A DNA stretch of 9,531 bases. Source: CAZAGT01 sp964484515 (GTDB lineage Bacteria; Desulfobacterota; DSM-4660; Desulfatiglandales; HGW-15). Below the pieces are notes generated by a model. It saw only the letters and a program-made list of their open reading frames with translations. It did not search any database and was not told where the DNA came from. The number at the start of each line of letters is the position of its first letter. Within the stretch, counting starts at the first letter, position 1. The stretch spans positions 1-9,531 of the forward strand of contig CAZAGT010000188.1 of the NCBI GenBank assembly GCA_964484515.1, given 5' to 3'. Shown here piece by piece: positions 1-6,594 of the stretch. The position numbers were made by a program, and so were the translations under genes.

Positions 1-97
1 GGGTCCCCGGTTTCGGAAGCCTTACATCTGGGCATTTTCCATCAGCCTCTCAGGAACCGGGTTCTTCTATCGGTGGTTGAAAAATGGATCTCGGCTG
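1..97. other. Noncoding edge downstream of ispG
   Basis: No supportable gene. A 7-bp inverted repeat (CCCGGTT at 6-12, AACCGGG at 55-61) could pair in the ispG 3' region, but there is no T-run and its loop is over 40 nt, so I do not call a terminator. A short minus-strand reading frame runs off the left edge from about 37 and cannot be judged. Confidence 0.3.
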
Positions 98-1186
98 CTA
101 TTCCGCGACCATCTTTTTGACCTCGTCGATCAAGACTCTGGCGAGGTCCTCCTCGGGGACCTTGCGGACAAGTTCTCCTTTCTTGAACAGGATCCCTTGC
201 CCGCGACCGCCGGCGATCCCGATGTCGGCCTCCTTCGCCTCGCCAGGCCCATTGACAACGCAGCCCATGATGGCGACCTTGGGAGCGGCCTTTATCCCTC
301 GCAGACCCATTTCGACCTGATTGACAAGGGCGAATAAATCGATTTCGGCCCTGCCGCAGGTCGGGCAGGAAATGATTTCCGGGCCGCGATGCCGGAGGTC
401 AAGGGCCCTCAAGATCTCGTAGGCAACCATGACCTCCTCGACCGGATCCCTCGAAAGTGAAACACGTATCGTATCGCCGATGCCCTTGAAAAGTAAACTG
501 CCGATGCCGAGGGTGTTCTTGACGGTGCCGGCGATCAGGGTCCCGGCCTCCGTGACGCCGAGGTGCAGGGGGTAGTCCGACTCGCAGCTGAAAAGTTCAT
601 AGGCCTCGATCATCGTCAGGACATTGGACGATTTAAGTGAGATCTTGATTTGGTCGAACCCCGCCTCCTCAAAGACGGCGACAAACTCAAGGGCGCTCTC
701 TACCAAGGCCTGCGCCGTTGGGTGGCCATGCTTCGCGAGGATTTCCTTTTGCAGCGATCCGGCGTTGACGCCGATCCGAATCGGCACACCTCGGGATTTT
801 GCCTCCGTCATGACCTCTGCGAGGGCCTGACGGCCCCCAATGTTTCCCGGATTGATTCTGATCCCATCAGCCCCCTCCCGGAGCGCGGCGATGGCGAGGC
901 GATGGTCAAAGTGGATATCGGCGATCAGGGGAGGCGTGACCTCGGACTTGATTCGGCCGAACGCCTCGGCCGCCTCATGATCAGGGATCGCCAAACGCAC
1001 GATCTCGCAGCCCGTCTCATGGAGTTGCTCGATCTGCCGGACGGTTGCGTGTACGTCCCGGGTATCGGTGTTGGTCATGGACTGAACCGATACGGGGGCC
1101 CCGCCCCCCACGGGGATGTCTCTGATATAGATCCGGCGCGTCTGTCGTCTAACCAAGGTTAAGGGCCTCGCACTTGGATTTCCCAT
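98..1186 (-). CDS. ispG: 4-hydroxy-3-methylbut-2-enyl diphosphate synthase (IspG/GcpE), short bacterial form
   Basis: Cytoplasmic [4Fe-4S] enzyme of the MEP isoprenoid pathway; it reductively opens MEcPP to HMBPP using reduced flavodoxin or ferredoxin. The 362-residue product opens with the family signature GGGAPVSVQSMTNTDTRD (near residues 27-44), followed by the TIM-barrel part. The C-terminal cluster domain shows CPTCGR (Cys274, Cys277) and GCVVNGPGEA (Cys309, Glu316), matching the three cluster cysteines and catalytic Glu of the E. coli enzyme almost position for position. Length is normal for the two-domain type without the plant/Chlamydia insertion. The ATG at 1186 has no clear ribosome binding site; a TTG about 10 codons in, behind a GAGG, is a possible alternative start. 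It follows pfk on the same strand but is separated by a 178-bp gap with a terminator-like hairpin, so it probably has its own promoter. Identification is secure. Confidence 0.96.
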   Translation of the reverse strand: MGNPSARPLTLVRRQTRRIYIRDIPVGGGAPVSVQSMTNTDTRDVHATVRQIEQLHETGCEIVRLAIPDHEAAEAFGRIKSEVTPPLIADIHFDHRLAIAALREGADGIRINPGNIGGRQALAEVMTEAKSRGVPIRIGVNAGSLQKEILAKHGHPTAQALVESALEFVAVFEEAGFDQIKISLKSSNVLTMIEAYELFSCESDYPLHLGVTEAGTLIAGTVKNTLGIGSLLFKGIGDTIRVSLSRDPVEEVMVAYEILRALDLRHRGPEIISCPTCGRAEIDLFALVNQVEMGLRGIKAAPKVAIMGCVVNGPGEAKEADIGIAGGRGQGILFKKGELVRKVPEEDLARVLIDEVKKMVAE

Positions 1187-1310
1187 AATAAGTTAATGAT
1201 GTACGCTCCATTTTGCGAAAAATCAAAGTGATTCGATCAAGCTTACAAAGCGATAACCATAACCCAGGCGCGTCTTGGAGCGGAACTGCCACAGAACCTG
1301 AGACGAAGAA

Positions 1311-1328
1311 GGGGGCGATAACGCCCCC
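1311..1328 (-). terminator. Probable intrinsic terminator after pfk
   Basis: Reading the minus strand, a perfect 7-bp GGGGGCG/CGCCCCC stem with a TTAT loop is followed by TTCTTCGTCTC. The hairpin begins 36 bp after the pfk stop codon, as expected for its terminator. The T-tract is interrupted, so termination may be partial, with some read-through into ispG. Confidence 0.6.
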
Positions 1329-1364
1329 GTTCGCAACATGCGTCTCACACTCTCCGTCAATCTG

Positions 1365-2576
1365 CTAGTACAGTCGCCCTAATATGCGATGCTCCTCCTT
1401 GCACCCCGGTTTATAGTCCGTTCGGACCCGCCCGAAACAGAATCCGAGTTGCTCGTATAGGGCCACTTCGACAAGATCGACGTACCGTTGGGCAATGGCC
1501 TTCTCGATATCCATATAGTGGATCGTGTTATTGGAATAACCGGTCACGGTGACTCCGCTGATCCCGTTAAGCAGGAGGATGACCGCATTGGCGCCGGCCT
1601 CCATGCCGAAATTGACATCATAGGCAGACGAAAAGCCGGAGCGAACCAGATGACTGGGAACGATGGTCCTTATTTCGGGGAGCATATAGAGGCCCTCAAC
1701 GTACATCGCCTCGGCCTTCATGAAGGCCTTGATGTCGTCGTCGGCCGCCAATCGTTTCTTCAATTCCTGGGCCACATATTTACCGGCCCCCGCTAGCCTC
1801 TTATGGCCGAAGCTGTCCACGCCGGCCGATTCGTCGTACATCTCCCTGCCGGAGGCATCCTTCAGACCTTCCGCGACAACGATCGAGTAGGTGCCTGCAT
1901 TGATATCACTCTCGATGATCCGCTTCGTGTAGACCTTTTTCAAGTGACGGTAGAGTTCATCAAAGTCGACCGGTATTTCCGGGATCAGGATCGCGTCGGC
2001 CTCACCGGCAACGCCGCCACGAAAGGCGGTATGACCGGCGTAGCGTCCGAACACCTCGACGACCATGATGCGATTGTGGGTTCGGCCGGTTGTCTTGAGT
2101 TCCCTGACAAAGCCGCCGATCCTGTTTATGGCTGAATCGCCGCCCACAGAGTAAGGAACCAGGTCCAGATCCATGGTCTTGGGGGCATGGACGCACATGA
2201 TGCCCTCGTCTCTCAGATCCAACATGACGGCCCCGGTATCGTCTCCGCCACTGATGACCAGTGCGTCAATCCCAAACTTGTTAAGCCCCTCCTTGATGCG
2301 CTGATACTTGTTCTCATCTTTGATTTTCCTGATCTTGACGCGTGAATGCCCCGCTTCAGACCCAGCCAGGCTGATACTGAACGAGTCCACCCGGGAAGGC
2401 GTCAACTCGACCAGCTGATCCATCTCGACGAGGTTGTAAAGGCCGGCATATCCGTTAGGGATGGCATAGGTCGATACGCCTTTGCGCGTCGCCATTTGAG
2501 CAGTCCCTTTAACCACCGCATTCAGCCCGCCACAGTCCCCCCCGCTTGTGATAAGCCCGATCTTCTTGATGTTCAT
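1365..2576 (-). CDS. 6-phosphofructokinase, predicted pyrophosphate-dependent
   Basis: Phosphorylates fructose-6-phosphate in glycolysis; the PPi form is reversible. The start chosen is the ATG at 2576 (403 residues), preceded by GAGGAG four bases upstream; an in-frame ATG at 2630 would add 18 residues unlike the family and has no such site. Visible family motifs are the N-terminal phosphate loop LITSGGDCGGLN (8-19), GGDDT (110-114), PKTMDLD (132-138), MVVEVFGRYAG (171-181) and a C-terminal HLVRSG segment. In the family, Asp at the second acidic position of GGDD and Lys in PKT block the ATP site and mark PPi-dependent enzymes; ATP enzymes have GGDG and PGT. Both residues here are of the PPi type. 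The usual PKTIDND appears as PKTMDLD, keeping both catalytic Asp but changing the Asn between them to Leu. Donor choice is inferred, not shown. Confidence 0.93.
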   Translation of the reverse strand: MNIKKIGLITSGGDCGGLNAVVKGTAQMATRKGVSTYAIPNGYAGLYNLVEMDQLVELTPSRVDSFSISLAGSEAGHSRVKIRKIKDENKYQRIKEGLNKFGIDALVISGGDDTGAVMLDLRDEGIMCVHAPKTMDLDLVPYSVGGDSAINRIGGFVRELKTTGRTHNRIMVVEVFGRYAGHTAFRGGVAGEADAILIPEIPVDFDELYRHLKKVYTKRIIESDINAGTYSIVVAEGLKDASGREMYDESAGVDSFGHKRLAGAGKYVAQELKKRLAADDDIKAFMKAEAMYVEGLYMLPEIRTIVPSHLVRSGFSSAYDVNFGMEAGANAVILLLNGISGVTVTGYSNNTIHYMDIEKAIAQRYVDLVEVALYEQLGFCFGRVRTDYKPGCKEEHRILGRLY

Positions 2577-2634
2577 AGGTCTCCTCGTATGATCTTGTTT
2601 GGGATAAAGAGCTAGGTCCTTTATATTCAAACGA

Positions 2635-2663
2635 ATTCTAACAAAAGCGTTCTAAAAGGGCAA
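2635..2663 (-). promoter_or_regulatory. Sigma70-type promoter for pfk
   Basis: On the minus strand, TTGCCC (2663-2658) and TAGAAT (2640-2635) are separated by exactly 17 bp, a good match to the -35/-10 consensus (4/6 and 5/6). Transcription would start near 2628, giving a leader of about 50 nt that contains the GAGGAG ribosome binding site of pfk. A perfect palindrome lies 15 bp upstream of the -35 box. Confidence 0.5.
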
Positions 2664-2678
2664 TCCATTTCGATGAAG

Positions 2679-2695
2679 ATGGCAGATACTGCCAT
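2679..2695. promoter_or_regulatory. 17-bp perfect palindrome, candidate operator
   Basis: ATGGCAG-ATA-CTGCCAT is a perfect 7-bp dyad with a 3-bp centre. It sits just upstream of the -35 box of the predicted pfk promoter, in the divergent pfk/aminotransferase gap, where a regulator could act on either gene. No regulator gene is in the window, and the binding protein is unknown. Confidence 0.3.
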
Positions 2696-3009
2696 GCCGT
2701 CTTTTCAAAGGCCGCAGCTCACGATCAAGGCCTTGATGAGAACCTTTACAAAGGCCTTCAAACGGACTAAGTTATCGACTTTTCGCTTGTGCCTTCGAGT
2801 GAGGGGCACAGGGAATTCACGGAGGAGCACGAAATCTTGGTTAGAGGTTTACCCGCCTCCGGCGGTGTTGGAGGCTTATGGCAAAAGCCCGTAAGGGAGT
2901 TTCGTTCTTCTCTTCCTTGAGCTGCGTTCATCTATCGTCGTACCTTTCGGGGATGTGACCCTAGGCAGAAGGGCCGAACCCCAATTGACGTCAAACAGAG
3001 AGGTAACGG

Positions 3010-4194
3010 ATGCCGGCATCCAAGAAAATTCAGGAATCGATAGAACGCTCTTCGTGGATCAGGAAGATGTTTGAAGAGGGAAGTGCCAGGAAGGCCAAAT
3101 TTGGCACTGAGAACGTCTTTGATTTCAGCCTTGGGAACCCCAACCTGGAACCGCCCGCCAAGTTCAGCCAAGTCCTGCAAGAGCTGGCGCAAAGTACCAA
3201 GCCCGGATTGCATGCCTATATGGCCAACGCGGGTCTGCCGGAGACAAGGCAGGCCGTGGCGGACTACCTCAGCAGGCATAACAACGCAAGCTTTGCGGCT
3301 GAAGACGTCGTGATGACCGTGGGCGCAGGGGGCGCGTTGAACGTGGTCTTCAAGACCATCCTGAACCCGGGGGAGGAGGTCATTATCCCCAGCCCCTACT
3401 TCGTGGAGTACAACTTCTATCTGGATAACCATCAGGGTGTACCACGGGTGGTTCAGACGAAGCCGGATTTTGGGTTGGACTTGGGGGCTATTGCCAATGC
3501 CCTGACCGAGCAAACGCGGGCCGTCCTGATCAACTCCCCCAACAACCCGACCGGCAACGTCTACGATAAACAGGAAGTCGCTCAACTGGGGGAGCTCCTG
3601 GTCGAGTCCGGCAAGAAGCTGGGTCGGACGATCTATCTCATCTCAGATGAACCGTATCGCAGGATCATCTACGATGGAATACCGGTTCCGAGCATCTTCG
3701 ATGCCTACCAAGAAAGCTTTGTCGTGACGTCATTCTCGAAGGATCTTTCGCTGCCGGGGGAACGAATCGGGTACGCGGCCGTCAACCCCACGATGACGGA
3801 TAAGGGGATGATCTGCGCGGGCATGGTACTCAGCAATCGAATCCTGGGATACGTTAATGCACCGGCGATCATGCAAAGGATCTTGCCGGCACTCCTTGAA
3901 GAGAGCGTGGATGTATCGCTCTACAAACACAAACGGGATCTTCTTTGTGATGGGCTAGCCTCCTTTGGGTACGAGATCACCAAGCCGGGAGGCGCTTTCT
4001 ATCTTTTTCCCCCAACACCGATCGCCGACGACGTCGCCTTTGTGTCCGCACTCCAGGAGGAAAACATCCTCACGGTGCCGGGCAGCGGTTTTGGAGGCCC
4101 CGGACACTTCCGCATCGCCTATTGTGTCGAGGACCGCGTCATCGAAAAGGCCTTGCCGGGATTCGGAAGGGTCATAAAGAAGTTTAGGGGATAA
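3010..4194 (+). CDS. Pyridoxal-phosphate-dependent class I/II aminotransferase
   Basis: Fold-type I PLP aminotransferase of 394 residues, the normal length for the AspC/AlaT-like group, transferring an amino group between an amino acid and a 2-oxoacid in the cytoplasm. Motifs in order: DFSLGNPNLEPP near 38-49 (substrate-side loop), NSPNNPTG at 175-182 (PLP-contacting Asn), SDEPYRRI at 212-219 (Asp213 pairing with the pyridine nitrogen, Tyr216), SFSKDLSLPGERIGY at 241-255 (Schiff-base Lys244, phosphate-binding Arg252), and FRIAYC near 367-372 (Arg368, expected to bind the substrate carboxylate). AGAGAGG six bases before the ATG supports this start. Substrate cannot be read from sequence; alanine, aspartate or aromatic amino acids are all possible. 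It is divergent from pfk and 249 bp upstream of the NIL ferredoxin gene on the same strand, too far to assume one operon. Confidence 0.93.
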   Translation: MPASKKIQESIERSSWIRKMFEEGSARKAKFGTENVFDFSLGNPNLEPPAKFSQVLQELAQSTKPGLHAYMANAGLPETRQAVADYLSRHNNASFAAEDVVMTVGAGGALNVVFKTILNPGEEVIIPSPYFVEYNFYLDNHQGVPRVVQTKPDFGLDLGAIANALTEQTRAVLINSPNNPTGNVYDKQEVAQLGELLVESGKKLGRTIYLISDEPYRRIIYDGIPVPSIFDAYQESFVVTSFSKDLSLPGERIGYAAVNPTMTDKGMICAGMVLSNRILGYVNAPAIMQRILPALLEESVDVSLYKHKRDLLCDGLASFGYEITKPGGAFYLFPPTPIADDVAFVSALQEENILTVPGSGFGGPGHFRIAYCVEDRVIEKALPGFGRVIKKFRG

Positions 4195-4443
4195 CCGCTG
4201 TCGATTCGGACGGCCACTTTCCCCTGAGCGGCGTTCTGCACGGGCTTCCAGCTGTGGCGTACATAGAGGGCCCGAGGGTCGAGAAACGAGGACAAAGGAT
4301 ATCGTAACCGAGCGAAGGCTCGATCAGGGAGCCTTTATCCGACGGCTCCGAGGGGTTAGCGCTTTGTTCTTGACAAGGGACCACGTGCACGACGCTTTTT
4401 CGCTTAAACAAGATGTGATCCATGGTTCAAAAGGAGAATGTTC
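4195..4443 (+). other. Structured intergenic region and possible promoter before the ferredoxin gene
   Basis: Two neighbouring hairpins lie in this gap: CGAGC-GAAG-GCTCG (4309-4322, 5-bp stem) and GGAGCC/GGCTCC with a 10-nt loop (4328-4349). Neither is followed by a T-run, so they are not ordinary terminators. A consensus TTGACA occurs at 4370-4375, but no good -10 box lies at the right spacing. This could be a leader for the ferredoxin-mtaB pair; I recognise no named riboswitch. The minus-strand frame across 4184-4423 lacks a ribosome binding site and family resemblance. Confidence 0.3.
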
Positions 4444-4869
4444 ATGTATTCAAAAATGCTGTCCCTTAGGTTTCCGGCGAAGATCGTAAACGAACCCATC
4501 GCCGTGAACCTGGTAAAGAAGTTTGACCTGTCCTTCAATATCCTGAAGGCCACCATTTATCCGCGCAAAGAAGGACTGATGGTCATGGAATTGAGTGGAC
4601 ACCGGAAGAATTTCCAAAAGGGAGTCCGCTACCTGAAAAGCCTCGGCGTGAAGGTAGAGAGCATTGGACAGGACATTCGCCGGGACGAAGAGCGCTGTTT
4701 TCAATGCGGGGCTTGCACGGCCGTTTGCCCCACCGGGGCACTTCACATCCAGAGACCGGAAATGGCGGTCCTTTTCGATCGCGAGAAGTGCAGTGCCTGT
4801 GAACTCTGTGTCGCTGCTTGCCCGGCGCGAGCCATGGAGGTGAGGTTTAACAAGAGCTTGGTTTCCTAG
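4444..4869 (+). CDS. NIL-domain ferredoxin with two [4Fe-4S] clusters
   Basis: Small soluble redox protein of 141 residues. Residues about 5-78 form a NIL domain (ferredoxin-like alpha/beta fold, the domain that senses methionine at the end of MetN transporters). Residues 81-141 are a bacterial 2x[4Fe-4S] ferredoxin with CxxCxxCxxxCP motifs at Cys85/88/91/95 and Cys116/119/122/126. The ATG at 4444 is chosen over the one at 4438 because AGGAG at 4432-4436 is seven bases from the former and only one from the latter. In methanogens and sulfate reducers, NIL-ferredoxins of this layout work with DUF39 proteins in homocysteine synthesis from aspartate semialdehyde. No DUF39 gene is visible here; instead mtaB follows after 36 bp. 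A role as electron or sulfur carrier, possibly for MtaB, is inferred. Confidence 0.88.
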   Translation: MYSKMLSLRFPAKIVNEPIAVNLVKKFDLSFNILKATIYPRKEGLMVMELSGHRKNFQKGVRYLKSLGVKVESIGQDIRRDEERCFQCGACTAVCPTGALHIQRPEMAVLFDREKCSACELCVAACPARAMEVRFNKSLVS

Positions 4870-4905
4870 AGGGTAACTAAGCTGTTTGTCTACCCCGGAT
4901 CAGAG

Positions 4906-6222
4906 ATGCCACCTCAAACGTTCAGAATCATAACCCTGGGATGCAAGGTGAATCAGTACGAATCCGCGTACCTGGGGGAGTCCCTGGCAGACGCGGGCTT
5001 ATCTCGCGTGGGAGAGAAAGAAGAGGCCGACGTCACTGTCATCAACACGTGCGCGGTGACAAAATTCGCCTCTTACCAATCGAGGCAAGCCCTGCGGCGG
5101 GCAATCAGGGATAACCCGCGGGGTGTGACCGCTGCGGTCGGGTGTTACGCGCAGGTCTACCCGTCCGAACTCGCCGAAATCAAGGGCGTGGACTTGATTG
5201 CCGGGAATGTCGCGAAGGGTCGCCTCCGAGATCTGCTCTTGAATGGGAATCGGGCCGGGAAGCCGCGGATTTTATCCCACGATTTCCGTTCAGACGCGGA
5301 CTTTGATTTCTTGCCGATTAGGAGGTTCGAAGATCGAACCAGGGGCTTTCTGAAGATTCAGGATGGCTGCCAATCGTTCTGCAGCTATTGCGTCGTGCCC
5401 CACGCGCGGGGCCCCTTGCGAAGCCTCGATCCTTCGAAGGTCCTCGGCATGATGCAGTCACTCGCTGAAGGCGGGTACCGCGAGGTCGTCCTGACAGGTG
5501 TGAATTTGGGCAAGTATGGGAGCGATCTCGTCGCTCAGATCGGCTTGAAGGATCTTCTGCGGCTCATCGGGAGGGAGGATCTGCCGCTGAGGGTAAGACT
5601 CAGCTCGATTGAGCCGACCGAAATAGACGCGGCCCTTATCGATACCGTCGCCCTTGAGCCGCGGTTGTGTCCCCATTTCCACATTCCTCTTCAGAGTGGC
5701 GACGACGGAATCCTAAAGACGATGAACAGATCCTATACCGCGCGTGGTTTTATGCAGCTGGTGGAGCGAATTCATGAAAGGATGCCCCATGCTGCGATCG
5801 GTGTTGACACCATGGCTGGGTTTCCTGGTGAGGATGACACGGCCTATCGGAATACGGCGGCCCTGATTAGAGACCTGCCGATCTCCTATCTCCACGTCTT
5901 TCCCTATTCAGCAAGAAAGGGAACCGCTGCCGCAGGATTCTCAGATCAGATCCCCCGACAGGTGATCAAGGAAAGGGCGGCCGAGCTACGGCAACTCGGC
6001 CTTCAAAAACGACATACCTTTTACGAATCCTGCTTGGGAAGGACCTTTATGGTTCTGGTAGAGGGTTGGCAGTCGAAGGAAGACATGACCGTCAGGGGAT
6101 TGAGTGAGAACTACCTGCGGGTGGTGTTTGCGGCTTCCCGCCTGACCCCGAATGACCTTGTTCCCATAAAAATGGAGGCCGTCACGGAGCAGTTTGTATT
6201 CGGCAGATCGATGTTGTCTTGA
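4906..6222 (+). CDS. mtaB: tRNA t6A37 C2-methylthiotransferase MtaB (radical SAM)
   Basis: Converts N6-threonylcarbamoyladenosine at position 37 of ANN-decoding tRNAs to its 2-methylthio form, using SAM both as radical source and methyl donor. The 438-residue product shows the three methylthiotransferase regions. The N-terminal domain has Cys13 (LGCKVNQYES, the MtaB-type signature rather than that of MiaB or RimO), Cys49 (INTCAV) and Cys80 (VGCYAQ), which bind the auxiliary [4Fe-4S] cluster. The radical-SAM motif is CQSFCSYC (Cys155/159/162). A C-terminal part from about 376 fits a TRAM RNA-binding domain. All cluster cysteines are present and length is typical. The ATG at 4906 has only a weak GGAT five bases upstream; no better start lies upstream. 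It follows the NIL ferredoxin gene by 36 bp, probably co-transcribed, and converges on the kptA-like gene. Confidence 0.93.
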   Translation: MPPQTFRIITLGCKVNQYESAYLGESLADAGLSRVGEKEEADVTVINTCAVTKFASYQSRQALRRAIRDNPRGVTAAVGCYAQVYPSELAEIKGVDLIAGNVAKGRLRDLLLNGNRAGKPRILSHDFRSDADFDFLPIRRFEDRTRGFLKIQDGCQSFCSYCVVPHARGPLRSLDPSKVLGMMQSLAEGGYREVVLTGVNLGKYGSDLVAQIGLKDLLRLIGREDLPLRVRLSSIEPTEIDAALIDTVALEPRLCPHFHIPLQSGDDGILKTMNRSYTARGFMQLVERIHERMPHAAIGVDTMAGFPGEDDTAYRNTAALIRDLPISYLHVFPYSARKGTAAAGFSDQIPRQVIKERAAELRQLGLQKRHTFYESCLGRTFMVLVEGWQSKEDMTVRGLSENYLRVVFAASRLTPNDLVPIKMEAVTEQFVFGRSMLS

Positions 6223-6594
6223 TTGGGCCGCCGAGCGATAGGGGAGCCGTCAGCGGCCGGAGGGCCACCGCGGTATAGGCCGGATTGATAGCCTTGGCCC
6301 ATTCCCTGAATCTGCTCCGGCCGCCTTGCCCCTCGGCCGTGAGCTCGGGGCCGAACGGCTTGCAAGCTTCTTCAGCGTTCGAGCGGGTAACGTTTCGTTT
6401 TTGAAAAGAGACCCCCATGACCGGGCGAACAGGCGTCCAAGATCTGAAAATGTCAAATTCAGGTACTGCTGTCATGAAGTCAGCCGATCGATCTAGCTGG
6501 CCGCCCTCCCGAGGCGGGTCGACTCCTGCGGTGAGCGGCGGGGGCTGGCTGCTAATCCCTTCGAATTGACCGCTTGCGCTCAATCAAGGTCTCA
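6223..6594. other. Convergent intergenic region between mtaB and the kptA-like pseudogene
   Basis: No gene is supported. It begins with a 6-bp inverted repeat GGCCGC/GCGGCC (6226-6231 and 6253-6258) with a 21-nt loop and no T-run, so mtaB has no obvious intrinsic terminator. The middle is repeat block A (6308-6441). A 20-bp dyad, ATTGA-C-CGC-TT-GCG-C-TCAAT (6565-6584), with a single central mismatch pair, lies 10 bp beyond the stop codon of the kptA-like gene. Short minus-strand frames here translate the repeat and look spurious. Confidence 0.4.
6308..6441 (+). repeat. Repeat copy A: first half of a ~215-bp repeat, inverted relative to the right-edge copy
   Basis: 6308-6427 matches the reverse complement of 9411-9531 with five substitutions (at 6310, 6363, 6385, 6415 and 6420) and one single-base gap; 6311-6362 is identical over 52 bp. 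Weaker similarity continues to about 6441 (a shared AAGATCT). The segment is noncoding and contains internal short inverted repeats (CGGCC/GGCCG and CGAAC/GTTCG), so it could fold. The element family is unknown to me. Confidence 0.9.

Larger units (their letters stand above)
2577..3009. other. Divergent intergenic region between pfk and the aminotransferase, with hairpins
   Basis: No credible gene. Besides the pfk promoter and the palindrome at 2679-2695, the right half carries three short hairpins in the aminotransferase orientation: TGTGCC/GGCACA (2788-2810), CCGCC-TCC-GGCGG (2853-2865) and GGCTT/AAGCC with a 7-nt loop (2873-2889). TTGACGTCAA at 2985-2994 is a 10-bp perfect palindrome just before the aminotransferase ribosome binding site. 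They may form a structured leader; I do not recognise a known riboswitch. The plus-strand frame at 2673-2894 resembles no protein family. Confidence 0.4.

Noticed and set aside
2577..2630. N-terminal 18-residue extension of PFK
   Set aside because: The inner ATG at 2576 has GAGGAG in front and begins exactly at the family's N-terminal strand; the extension lies in the leader after the predicted promoter.
2673..2894. 73-residue plus-strand frame in the pfk/aminotransferase gap
   Set aside because: It begins beside the palindrome, has no ribosome binding site, crosses three hairpins and has no recognisable motif.
2932..3585. 217-residue minus-strand frame
   Set aside because: It is antisense to the aminotransferase coding sequence, whose motifs are unambiguous.
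4438..4443. Earlier ATG for the NIL ferredoxin
   Set aside because: The ribosome binding site AGGAG is only one base from this ATG, but correctly spaced (seven bases) from the ATG at 4444.
6226..6258. Possible terminator for mtaB
   Set aside because: The stem is 6 bp but the loop is 21 nt and no T-run follows; too weak to call.
6182..6583. 133-residue minus-strand frame after mtaB
   Set aside because: It covers repeat copy A and the mtaB 3' end, shows no family motif, and its sequence is explained by the repeat.
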